A stretch of 15,978 nt of DNA from Chloroflexota bacterium. Its GTDB lineage: Bacteria > Chloroflexota > Limnocylindria > Limnocylindrales > CSP1-4. Positions 1 to 6,135 of this stretch are shown piece by piece. The translations under genes were made by a program, and so were the position numbers. The stretch spans positions 1 to 15,978 of the forward strand of contig SCTE01000319.1 in the NCBI GenBank assembly GCA_004298915.1, read 5' to 3'. Positions within the stretch are counted from its first letter, which is position 1, and every line of letters starts with the position of its first letter. The notes under the pieces were generated by a model. That model was given only the letters and a program-made list of their open reading frames with translations, searched no databases and had not been told where the DNA came from.

Positions 1-146
1 TGCTCCTCGTCACCCCGACCGCGATCCCGTCGGTCGTGGCCACCGAGCTCAGTCGCCTCCACCCGGCCCGGATCGTGATCCTCGGCGGGACCGGGGCCGT
101 GGCGAGCTCGGTCCAGGCGGTCATCGACGGCATGACCGCGCTGTGA
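1..146 (+). CDS. Cell-wall-binding repeat 2 (CWB2) protein, 3' end only
   Basis: The window opens inside a gene read in frame 3; 48 codons remain, ending at a TGA. The visible residues include a hydrophobic strand starting LLVTP, then ELSRLHPARIVILGGTGAV and a closing VIDGM. The pattern of a short helix, then (R/K)(I/V)V(I/V)LGGTGAV, is the hallmark of the CWB2 domain (Pfam PF04122). This domain occurs in triplicate in surface proteins of Gram-positive and related bacteria and binds anionic cell-wall polymers. Here it would be the last repeat, so the protein would be anchored to the wall at its C-terminus. What the missing N-terminal part does cannot be seen. A strong short hairpin follows 38 bases after the stop. 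The neighbouring glycan genes fit a surface role. Confidence 0.7.
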   Translation, partial: LLVTPTAIPSVVATELSRLHPARIVILGGTGAVASSVQAVIDGMTAL

Positions 147-184
147 CCACGCCACCGCCTCGCGGGAAGGCGAGCTCATCCCCG

Positions 185-201
185 GCGGCGTCGATCGCCG
201 C
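185..201 (+). terminator. Short GC hairpin after CWB2 gene, possible terminator
   Basis: GCGGCG (185-190) and CGCCGC (196-201) form a perfect 6-bp stem around the 5-base loop TCGAT. It lies 38 bases downstream of the CWB2 stop and upstream of the mannose-synthase promoter, where a terminator is expected. There is no T tract after it, so rho-independent function is uncertain. GC-rich sequence makes chance stems common. Confidence 0.35.
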
Positions 202-243
202 AGGCCCATCGAAAGGAACGGACAACACATGCCCAGCGCACCG

Positions 244-251
244 GCTAGACT
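244..251 (+). promoter_or_regulatory. Leaderless-type -10 box (GC-TAGACT) for mannose synthase
   Basis: TAGACT at 246-251, preceded by GC, stands 7 bases before the ATG at 259. This places the expected transcription start on or next to the A of the ATG. The same GC-TANNNT box occurs at similar distance before the starts at 8878, 14475 and 14432 (reverse). No convincing -35 element is present; GACAAC at 221-226 lies 19 bases upstream. Confidence 0.5.
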
Positions 252-258
252 CTCGCGG

Positions 259-1056
259 ATGACAACGCCGGGGGACGTTCAGGAAGGCCACCACGACGCC
301 GAACTCGGCGCCGGGACCTGGGTCGTCCTGCCGACCTACCAGGAGTCCGAGAACCTGCCCGGGATTGCCGCCGCGATCCTCGCCAGCCTCCCGGCCGCGA
401 CGCTCCTGGTCGTCGACGACAACTCCCCGGACGGGACCGGCGAGATCGCCGATGCCATGGCGAAGGACGACCCGCGGGTCAAGGTCCGGCATCGGCCCGG
501 CAAGCAGGGCCTGGGACGCGCGTATCTCGATGGATTCCGTGTCGCCCTCGACGGCGGGGCGCGCACGATCGTCCAGATGGACGCTGACTGGTCACACGAT
601 CCGGCATCGCTCCCGGCGCTCGTGGCACCGATCTCGGAGGGCGGGGCGGATCTCGTCATCGGCAGTCGGTACACGAAGGGCGGCAAGGTCCTCGACTGGG
701 GCCTCGGGCGCCGGATCATCTCGCGCGGTGGCAGCCTCTTCGCACGGATCGTCCTCGGGCTGCGGCCGAACGACCTGACGGGCGGGTTCAAGGCGTGGCG
801 TGCGACGACCCTCGGAGGCCTGCCCCTCGATGGCATCCACGCCGGCGGCTACGTCTTCCAGATCGAGATGACCCACCGGGCGTCGCGCGCCGGAGCGCGG
901 ATCGTCGAGACGCCGATCACGTTCAAGGATCGACTGGTCGGCCAGTCCAAGATGTCCCGCCGGATCATCGTCGAGGCGCTGCTCGTCGTGGTTCGCCTTC
1001 GAGCCGAGGAGATCGCGGGGCGGTTCCGCCGATCCGAGGACACCCGCCCGGCATAG
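259..1056 (+). CDS. Polyprenol-phosphate mannose synthase (GT2, DPM1-like)
   Basis: This is a 265-residue GT-A family 2 glycosyltransferase. It transfers mannose from GDP-mannose to a polyprenyl phosphate on the cytoplasmic side of the membrane, making the lipid-linked donor used by membrane mannosyltransferases. Visible motifs in order are VVLPTYQESENLP (22-34), the nucleotide-binding DDNSPDGT (53-60), the metal-binding DAD (108-110), LVIGSRY (132-138), NDLTGGFKAWR (171-181) and a basic GQSKMSRR segment (228-235). There is no C-terminal GtrA-like membrane domain, so it is the short form, as in the catalytic half of mycobacterial Ppm1. I chose the ATG at 259 because the -10 box TAGACT ends 7 bases upstream. 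An in-frame ATG at 229 has a GAAAGGAA ribosome-binding-like sequence and adds ten weakly coding residues. A glucosyl donor cannot be excluded. The gene converges on the DUF3048 gene. Confidence 0.85.
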   Translation: MTTPGDVQEGHHDAELGAGTWVVLPTYQESENLPGIAAAILASLPAATLLVVDDNSPDGTGEIADAMAKDDPRVKVRHRPGKQGLGRAYLDGFRVALDGGARTIVQMDADWSHDPASLPALVAPISEGGADLVIGSRYTKGGKVLDWGLGRRIISRGGSLFARIVLGLRPNDLTGGFKAWRATTLGGLPLDGIHAGGYVFQIEMTHRASRAGARIVETPITFKDRLVGQSKMSRRIIVEALLVVVRLRAEEIAGRFRRSEDTRPA

Positions 1057-1060
1057 GGCA

Positions 1061-1141
1061 TTCGGGGCGGCCCGGTCGGGCGGCGCACCTCTGAGGGACC
1101 GCCGCAGCGGGCCGGGTTTGGCGAGCACGCGGCGCCCCGAA
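1061..1141. terminator. Nested inverted repeats between convergent genes
   Basis: The 92-base gap between the mannose synthase and the convergent DUF3048 gene holds three nested complementary pairs: TTCGGGGCG (1061-1069) with CGCCCCGAA (1133-1141), CGGCCCG (1068-1074) with CGGGCCG (1108-1114), and GCGGCG (1080-1085) with CGCCGC (1100-1105). The first two overlap by two bases and cannot be fully formed together. The position suits a bidirectional terminator. There is no T tract on either strand, and such pairings arise easily at this base composition. Confidence 0.35.
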
Positions 1142-1148
1142 ATCACGA

Positions 1149-2369
1149 TCAGCGAATGTCGAGTCCCGTCTGCGACACGACGCCTTCGACGACCTTGTAG
1201 TCGTATGACAGGGCGATGACCTGGACGAAGGTCTGGCCCGCCGCCAGGGTCACGGGCTGATCATCGGGACCGAACAGCAGCGTGGGAGCCGTTTGCGATG
1301 CCTTCTTCCACGTTCCGTGGATCACCCGTCCACCGGTCGAGATGATGGCCTCGCCCTTGCCGACGTTGCCGGCCTCGAGCCGATGCTTGTTCGGGTGGCC
1401 GTCGTTGAGGGCTCCGAAGCGCATCCTCAGGATCACGACGTTGGTCGGCGCAACGGGCTGCTGGTCGGCGTTGTCGATCTGCTGGGTCGTGGACTTGTCG
1501 ATGAACCGCCGATACCGGTTGGTCACGGGGTCGTACCGGTAGGTGATCGTCTCGTACGGGTACCTGATCACGATCGTTGTCCCGATCGGCCGCGCGTCGG
1601 CCTCGAGTTCGGGCCCGAATCGCCAGACGGGTGACTGAGCCTCGTCCTTGACGCCCACCGCGGCGGCCATCTTGACCAGGTTCGGGGCATCGGTGTAGAC
1701 GTTGTGCGGGGCAGCCCGGAACTTGACCCGCTGCATGAGCGATCCGTCGAATCGAAACCCGTCGGCGTTGTACACCCATTGCCCGTGGCCCTTGGCCCGA
1801 AGCGTCGACAGCGCCTCGGGCGAGCCACCGACGTGGGCGTACATCGCGCGCCACTCGGCTGCCCATTCGACGAAGTACTGGCGTGCGCTCCGGATCGGCC
1901 CGACGCTCGCCGGCAGGGTGTCCTGGAAGATCATCAGGTAACGCGGGATGCCACCCTCGGCCGGCGCCTGCCAGACCTGGGCCGCGGCGTTGAACCCGGA
2001 CTGGGGCCGGGCATCCTTCTGGTCGTCGATCATGATCGCGATGGGCCGCCGAAGGGCGGCGTCCTCGGTCACGAGGAGCCCGGTCAGGGGCGCCGGGACG
2101 AGGACGGGCGTGGGCGCGGGTGTCGGCGACGGGCTCGGCGTCGGCGACGGGCTCGGCGTCGGCACCTCGGTCGGCGTCCCGCTGGGGACCACGGCAACGG
2201 CCGATGCGGCGGGCTTCGATGGAGAGGGCGTGGCCGCCCGGCCAGCCATCGAGGCAAGCAGGGAACCGCCGCCGACACCGACGAGCAGGGCGATGGCGAC
2301 GGCCGCACCGAGGACCACGGCGTTCACGCCGCCGGCGCTCGTGCTGGACCCGGGAATCTTCACCCACAC
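1149..2369 (-). CDS. Membrane-anchored DUF3048 (YerB-like) extracellular protein
   Basis: This is a 406-residue protein. A short N-terminus is followed by one hydrophobic segment (about residues 16-38), a Pro/Thr/Ser-rich linker (about 47-93) and a large C-terminal region. That region carries the traits I associate with DUF3048 (PF11258 with its C-terminal partner): RPIAIMIDDQ (108-117), VWQAPAEGGIPRYL, VGPIRSAR (156-163), AHVGGS, and the late block with LRMRFG and HGTWKK. Bacillus YerB belongs to this family; its biochemical role is not established. Family members are often lipoproteins, but no lipobox Cys is visible here, so the protein is probably held by an uncleaved signal anchor with its domain outside the cell. 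I chose the GTG at 2369: it has an AGAGGGG sequence upstream, and a TATTCT box lies 33 bases before it. A second in-frame GTG lies at 2363. The gene is divergent from the repeat protein. Confidence 0.75.
   Translation of the reverse strand: MWVKIPGSSTSAGGVNAVVLGAAVAIALLVGVGGGSLLASMAGRAATPSPSKPAASAVAVVPSGTPTEVPTPSPSPTPSPSPTPAPTPVLVPAPLTGLLVTEDAALRRPIAIMIDDQKDARPQSGFNAAAQVWQAPAEGGIPRYLMIFQDTLPASVGPIRSARQYFVEWAAEWRAMYAHVGGSPEALSTLRAKGHGQWVYNADGFRFDGSLMQRVKFRAAPHNVYTDAPNLVKMAAAVGVKDEAQSPVWRFGPELEADARPIGTTIVIRYPYETITYRYDPVTNRYRRFIDKSTTQQIDNADQQPVAPTNVVILRMRFGALNDGHPNKHRLEAGNVGKGEAIISTGGRVIHGTWKKASQTAPTLLFGPDDQPVTLAAGQTFVQVIALSYDYKVVEGVVSQTGLDIR
2122..2163. repeat. 18-bp tandem repeat in the Pro/Ser/Thr linker
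   Basis: The unit GTCGGCGACGGGCTCGGC occurs exactly twice (2122-2139, 2140-2157), followed by a 6-base partial copy. On the reverse strand it encodes the PSPSPT repeats of the DUF3048 protein's linker. It is a likely site for length change by slippage. Confidence 0.8.
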
Positions 2370-2402
2370 CTCGCTGGACGGCCCCTCTGCCGCGCCGGGC
2401 GC

Positions 2403-2410
2403 AGAATAGC
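2403..2410 (-). promoter_or_regulatory. -10 box (GC-TATTCT) for the DUF3048 gene
   Basis: On the reverse strand GC-TATTCT reads from 2410 to 2403, 33 bases before the GTG at 2369. That predicts a short leader of about 26 bases containing AGAGGGG (2388-2382). No clear -35 is seen. It lies in the 78-base divergent gap shared with the gene at 2448, for which no equally good forward box is visible. Confidence 0.4.
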
Positions 2411-2447
2411 GGAGCGTGCCGATCCCGACCACCAACGAGGTTCCGTC

Positions 2448-3134
2448 ATGACCCAGGACGACGCCAAGGACTCCAGGCCAGCTCAAGGCAGGCCACGAGC
2501 CGCCAAGCCGGCCGCCGCGAAACCGGCCGCCGCGAAGCCGGGGGCAACGAAACGGGCGGCGCCGAAGCGTGTCGCGACGAAGGCACCGACCGCAACCCGG
2601 TCGGCGGCGCCCGACAGCCTGCCGGTGGAGCGATCCGCGGCGAAGCCGCGTGCCGCATCGGCGAGGAAGGCAGCGCCGCCGACCCTGGTCCCGGTCGCGG
2701 TCATGGCCCAGCCCGACATCGACGAGGACGGCGCCTGGATCGAGGCGGATGCGGTCGAGGTGCACCAGGGCGCGATCGGTCGCGTCGACGCCACCGACGT
2801 CGCGGTCACCCAGGGGGCCGTCGGGGCCGCGAGGGCCGACCGTGTCTCGGTCGAGATGGGCGCGCTCGGGGCGGCCCTCGGCGGCGAGGTCAGCGTGTCC
2901 CAGGGCGCGGTCGGGACGGTGATCGCCCAGCACGCGCGCGTGGAGCAGGCCGTGGTTCGCACGCTGATCGCCCAGGACGTGGCGATCCATCGTCCGAGCG
3001 CCGTCATCTTCCTGCTGGCGCAGCGGGTCACGGGCGAGGTCAAGGTGCTGCTCGACTGGCGTGGCGCACTCGCCTTCGGCGCGGCCTTCGGCGCGGTCGC
3101 GGGCCTCCTCAGGCGTGCTCGACGGGGTCGCTGA
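2448..3134 (+). CDS. Unrecognised repeat protein with basic tail and hydrophobic C-terminus
   Basis: This 228-residue protein matches no named family I can assign. Residues 1-80 are low-complexity and rich in Ala, Lys, Pro and Arg, with AAAKP repeats like a histone H1 or wall-binding tail. From about 98 to 204 there are seven units of 15-16 residues with consensus xxAxxVxVxQGAxGx. Clear copies are at 98-112, 113-127, 128-142 and 143-157; the later three are more degenerate and hydrophobic. Evenly spaced Val and turn-forming Gly suggest a left- or right-handed beta-solenoid, as in bactofilins or hexapeptide proteins. A hydrophobic stretch (about 205-221) and a terminal RRARRGR cluster could form a tail anchor. 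The start at 2448 has GAGG at 2437-2440 with 7-base spacing. An upstream continuation of the frame would overlap the DUF3048 gene and is rejected. The basic tail and the solenoid role are inference. Confidence 0.75.
   Translation: MTQDDAKDSRPAQGRPRAAKPAAAKPAAAKPGATKRAAPKRVATKAPTATRSAAPDSLPVERSAAKPRAASARKAAPPTLVPVAVMAQPDIDEDGAWIEADAVEVHQGAIGRVDATDVAVTQGAVGAARADRVSVEMGALGAALGGEVSVSQGAVGTVIAQHARVEQAVVRTLIAQDVAIHRPSAVIFLLAQRVTGEVKVLLDWRGALAFGAAFGAVAGLLRRARRGR
2505..2539 (+). repeat. 15-bp tandem repeat encoding AAAKP units
   Basis: Near-identical 15-base units at 2505-2519 and 2520-2534, differing by one base, run into a third partial copy. They encode the KPAAA repeats in the basic N-terminal tail of the repeat protein. 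This is low-complexity coding sequence, not a separate element. Confidence 0.65.
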
Positions 3135-3145
3135 GCGTGGGCTCG

Positions 3146-3153
3146 GCTATACT
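3146..3153 (+). promoter_or_regulatory. -10 box (GC-TATACT) for the amino-sugar operon
   Basis: TATACT at 3148-3153, preceded by GC, is the closest match in the window to a canonical -10. It lies 98 bases before the GTG at 3252. It would give a leader of about 90 bases, unlike the leaderless genes elsewhere in the window. The leader contains a 6-bp inverted repeat, CCTCGT (3161-3166) with ACGAGG (3183-3188). No good -35 is seen. Confidence 0.45.
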
Positions 3154-3251
3154 CGGGGGCCCTCGTCCAGGTGTCCTGCCGAACGAGGCCACGATGTCGC
3201 GCCGCCCATGCGTGCGGCTTCAGCACCGCACCAGGAGCTTGGCGAAGACCG

Positions 3252-3917
3252 GTGATTGATTCGACCGCCCGCGTGCATCCGAGCGCCGATCTCGAGGCCG
3301 ACGTGAACGTCGGATCGGGCACGAGCATCTGGCATCGCGCCCAGATCCGGACCGGCGCGCGGATCGGGAGCGACTGCGTCATCGGGCGGGATGTCTTCGT
3401 TGACGAGGGCGTCGAGATCGGGAGCATGGTCAAGATCCAGAACGGCGCGCTCGTCTACCACGGCGTGACCGTCGAGGACGGCGTGTTCATCGGCCCGGGC
3501 GCCATCCTCACCAACGATCGGTACCCTCGGGCCATCACCTCGACCGGCGATCTCGCGCGGGCCGACGATTGGGAGGTCAGCCCCATCCTCCTCCGGCACG
3601 GCTGTTCGATCGGCGCCGGTGCCGTGGTCGTTGCCGGGACGGAGGTCGGAACGTTCGCTACGGTCGGGGCAGGTGCGATCGTCACCCGTGACGTGCCGGC
3701 CCACGCGCTGGTCGTCGGCAGCCCGGCTCGACGGATCGGCTGGGTGTGCGCCTGTGGCGCACGCCTCCAGGATTCGGGCGGCGCCGATGCCGCCGCCAAG
3801 CGTCCCCAGTATGCAACCCACCCGGAGCTCCACTGCCCCTCGTGCGGCCGAATCTACGTTCCGGATGCCGAAGCCATCGTCGAGGTCCCTCGACCCAGAG
3901 AAGGAATGCCAGCATGA
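3252..3917 (+). CDS. Hexapeptide-repeat sugar N-acetyltransferase (WbpD/WlbB-like)
   Basis: This 221-residue left-handed beta-helix acyltransferase probably acetylates the 3-amino group of a UDP-2-acetamido-3-amino sugar with acetyl-CoA. Isoleucine-patch repeats run from about 8 to 155. The family-typical segment includes TSIWHRAQIR, GRDVFVDEGVEIG, KIQNGALVYHGVTVEDGVFIGP and the conserved TNDRYPRA (87-94), followed by VVGSPAR (154-160). The C-terminus adds a possible zinc ribbon, CxC (166, 168) and CxxC (195, 198), with a Gly after each pair. I chose the GTG at 3252 because homology begins there. The in-frame extension to a GTG at 3171 has about 40% A/T third positions and looks non-coding. 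AGGAG at 3233-3237 is rather distant. The stop overlaps the next start as ATGA. Acceptors such as dTDP-3-amino sugars (FdtC/QdtC type) remain possible, but the neighbours favour the WbpD reaction. Confidence 0.82.
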   Translation: MIDSTARVHPSADLEADVNVGSGTSIWHRAQIRTGARIGSDCVIGRDVFVDEGVEIGSMVKIQNGALVYHGVTVEDGVFIGPGAILTNDRYPRAITSTGDLARADDWEVSPILLRHGCSIGAGAVVVAGTEVGTFATVGAGAIVTRDVPAHALVVGSPARRIGWVCACGARLQDSGGADAAAKRPQYATHPELHCPSCGRIYVPDAEAIVEVPRPREGMPA

Positions 3918-5017
3918 TCCCGATCGCCCGTCCCGACCTCGGCCAGGAGGAAATCGACGCCGTCGCCGACGTGATCCGGTCCGGGATCATCGCCCAGGGC
4001 CCGCGGGTCAAGGAGCTCGAGGCGGCCTGGTCGCAGTACTGCGGCGTCAAGCACACGATCGCGGTCGCCAACGGCACGCTCGGGCTGATGGCGATCTTCG
4101 ACCAGCTCGGCATCGTCGCCGGGGACGAGGTGATCACCGTCGCCCACACCTTCGCGGCGACGGCGAACGCGATCCTGTCCACGGGCGCCGTGCCGGTCTT
4201 CGTCGACATCGAACCGGACACGTACCTCATCAACGCCCGGCTCATCGAGGCGGCCATCACGCCGCGCACCAGGGCGATCGTGCCGGTCCACCTGTTCGGA
4301 CTCGTGGCGGACATGGACATGATCATGGCGATCGCCGATCGCCACGGGCTGGCGGTCGTGGAGGATGCCTGCCAGGCGCACGGGGCCATGTACCGCGGAC
4401 GTCGAGCCGGGAGCTTCGGCCACGGGGCCTTCAGCCTGTATGCGACCAAGAACATGACGACGGCCGAGGGCGGCTTCGTCACGACCGACGATGACGCGCT
4501 CGCCGATCGGATCCGCCTCTACCGTAACCAGGGCATGCGCTCGCGCTACCAGTTCGAGATGCTCGGCTACAACTATCGGATGACCGATCTCAACGCCGCG
4601 ATCGGGCTCGTCCAGCTCGACAAGCTCGAACGCAACACGGCCCGTCGCCAGGCGATCGCCGCGGCCTACGACGAGGGCTTTGCCGACCTGCCGATCCGGA
4701 CGCCGGCCGTGCCCGACGGGCGGACGCACGTCTACCACCAGTACACGATCGAGGTCGGCCCGGATCGGGACGCCATCATCGAGGCGATCAAGGCCGGTGG
4801 GGTGGGTGCCGACATCTACTACCCCATCCCGGTCCACCGGCAGTCCTACATCCAGGAGCGAGGCCTGCACGCCGAACTGCCGGTCACCGATGCCGCGGCG
4901 GCGCGAACGGTCGCCCTGCCGATGTACCCGGGCATGACCGCCGAGGATCGGGCGACCGTGATCGAGGTCGTTCGGCGAGCCGTGCTTGACAGAGCCGGGG
5001 TGGGCGCCTCGGCATGA
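3914..5017 (+). CDS. DegT/DnrJ/EryC1 PLP aminotransferase (WbpE/WlbC-like)
   Basis: This is a 367-residue fold-type I PLP enzyme that adds an amino group from glutamate to a 3-keto nucleotide sugar. Visible motifs are the N-terminal PIARPDLGQEEIDAV, GIIAQGPRVKELE, the cofactor region ANGTLGL, the acidic PLP contact VEDACQAHGA (149-158, Asp151), the Schiff-base lysine in YATKNMTTAEGG (Lys179) and the NYRMTDLNAAIGLVQL block. Length and motif order are normal. The ATG at 3914 overlaps the preceding stop by four bases and has GAAGGAA seven or so bases upstream, so the genes are probably translationally coupled. Its own stop overlaps the next ATG in the same way. Placement between a WbpD-like acetyltransferase and a WbpB-like dehydrogenase points to a 3-amino UDP-sugar substrate. 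The exact substrate (uronate or not) is inferred. Confidence 0.9.
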   Translation: MIPIARPDLGQEEIDAVADVIRSGIIAQGPRVKELEAAWSQYCGVKHTIAVANGTLGLMAIFDQLGIVAGDEVITVAHTFAATANAILSTGAVPVFVDIEPDTYLINARLIEAAITPRTRAIVPVHLFGLVADMDMIMAIADRHGLAVVEDACQAHGAMYRGRRAGSFGHGAFSLYATKNMTTAEGGFVTTDDDALADRIRLYRNQGMRSRYQFEMLGYNYRMTDLNAAIGLVQLDKLERNTARRQAIAAAYDEGFADLPIRTPAVPDGRTHVYHQYTIEVGPDRDAIIEAIKAGGVGADIYYPIPVHRQSYIQERGLHAELPVTDAAAARTVALPMYPGMTAEDRATVIEVVRRAVLDRAGVGASA

Positions 5018-6066
5018 CGGCGTTCTGGCACCCGACCGGCGATCGCGACGTGCGCGTCGGGCTCGTCGGCCTCGGCTCGATGGGCAGGAACCACCTCCGC
5101 GTGATCGCCTCGCGCGACGGCGCCCGGCTCGCGGCCGTCGCGGACCCGTTCGCGGAAGCGCTCGACGCGGCGGTCGCGCAGACCGGTGCCGCCGGCTTCG
5201 CGGAGCCGATGGCGATGATCAGCGAAGCGGAGCTCGACGCGGTCGTCATCGCCGCCCCGACGACCGCCCACCTGCCCCTCGCGCTGGCCGCCATCGAGCG
5301 GGGGATCGCCGTCCTCGTCGAGAAGCCGCTCGCCCCGACGGTCGACGAGGCCCTCCAGATCGTGGCCGCGTCGCGGGCGACCGGGGTCCCGGTCCAGGTC
5401 GGACACGTCGAGCGCTTCAATCCCGCCGTCCGCGAGCTGGGCCGCCTGCTCGGCGAGGGCTGGCTGTCGACGGTCTATGCCATCACCTCCCGGCGCGCGG
5501 GCCCCTTCCCGGCCCGAATCCGCGACGTCGGCGTGACCATCGACCTCGCCACCCACGACGTGGACATCTGCTCGTGGATCGCCGGCGAGCGTCCGCTGCG
5601 GGTCCACGCCGAGACCGCCCAGCGGATCCACGCCGACCACGAGGACCTCCTGTTCGGCCTGCTCCATTTCCCGTCGGGCGTCGTCGCCCAGCTCGACGTG
5701 GACTGGCTCACCCCGGCCAAGCGCCGGCAACTCGTCGTCGTCGGCGAGGAGGGCATGTTCGAGCTCGACTACCTGACCCAGCGGCTGACCTTCACGCGGG
5801 CCACTGACACGACGAATCCGCGGCTCATCGGCGGGTACGCCCCGACCTTCGAGGGCGAGGTGGCCGACCTCCCCGTGCCGACCGGCGAGCCACTCGCCCT
5901 GGAGCACGACGCCTTCCTGCGCGTCGTCCGCGAGGGCGGGCGGCCCGAGGTGGATGCCGAGGACGGCCTGTGGGCCGTCGGCATTGCCAATGCGCTGCTC
6001 GATTCGGCGGCCGGTCGCGAGGTCGTCGGGCTCGATGGACTGGCTGCGCGGTTCATCTCCGCGTGA
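5014..6066 (+). CDS. Gfo/Idh/MocA nucleotide-sugar 3-dehydrogenase (WbpB/GnnA-like)
   Basis: This 350-residue NAD-dependent oxidoreductase would oxidise C3 of a UDP-2-acetamido sugar to the 3-keto form used by the aminotransferase just upstream. The Rossmann motif VGLVGLGSMGRNH (15-27), AVADP (41-45), the family EKPLA (103-107), GHVERFNPAV (130-139) and the catalytic-region DLATHDVDI (177-185) are all present. The HVERFNP plus D-L-x-x-H-D combination is the one I associate with UDP-GlcNAc or UDP-GlcNAcA 3-dehydrogenases (GnnA, WbpB). The ATG at 5014 overlaps the aminotransferase stop as ATGA. After its TGA the next gene lies in the same frame 69 bases on. In Pseudomonas WbpB/WbpE, NADH is recycled with 2-oxoglutarate; whether that applies here cannot be read from sequence. 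Confidence 0.85.
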   Translation: MTAFWHPTGDRDVRVGLVGLGSMGRNHLRVIASRDGARLAAVADPFAEALDAAVAQTGAAGFAEPMAMISEAELDAVVIAAPTTAHLPLALAAIERGIAVLVEKPLAPTVDEALQIVAASRATGVPVQVGHVERFNPAVRELGRLLGEGWLSTVYAITSRRAGPFPARIRDVGVTIDLATHDVDICSWIAGERPLRVHAETAQRIHADHEDLLFGLLHFPSGVVAQLDVDWLTPAKRRQLVVVGEEGMFELDYLTQRLTFTRATDTTNPRLIGGYAPTFEGEVADLPVPTGEPLALEHDAFLRVVREGGRPEVDAEDGLWAVGIANALLDSAAGREVVGLDGLAARFISA

Positions 6067-6135
6067 GCCGGGACGTCCGTCTCGAGAAACGAGCCTTCGG
6101 TATCGCGTGCGCGACCTGACCCGCCGTTCCGGCCG

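Noticed and set aside
1704..2447. Upstream continuation of the repeat-protein frame
   Set aside because: It is antisense to the DUF3048 gene and lacks motifs; the ATG at 2448 has a GAGG ribosome-binding site at good spacing.
3171..3251. GTG at 3171 as acetyltransferase start
   Set aside because: The 27 added codons have about 40% A/T third positions, and family homology begins at 3252.
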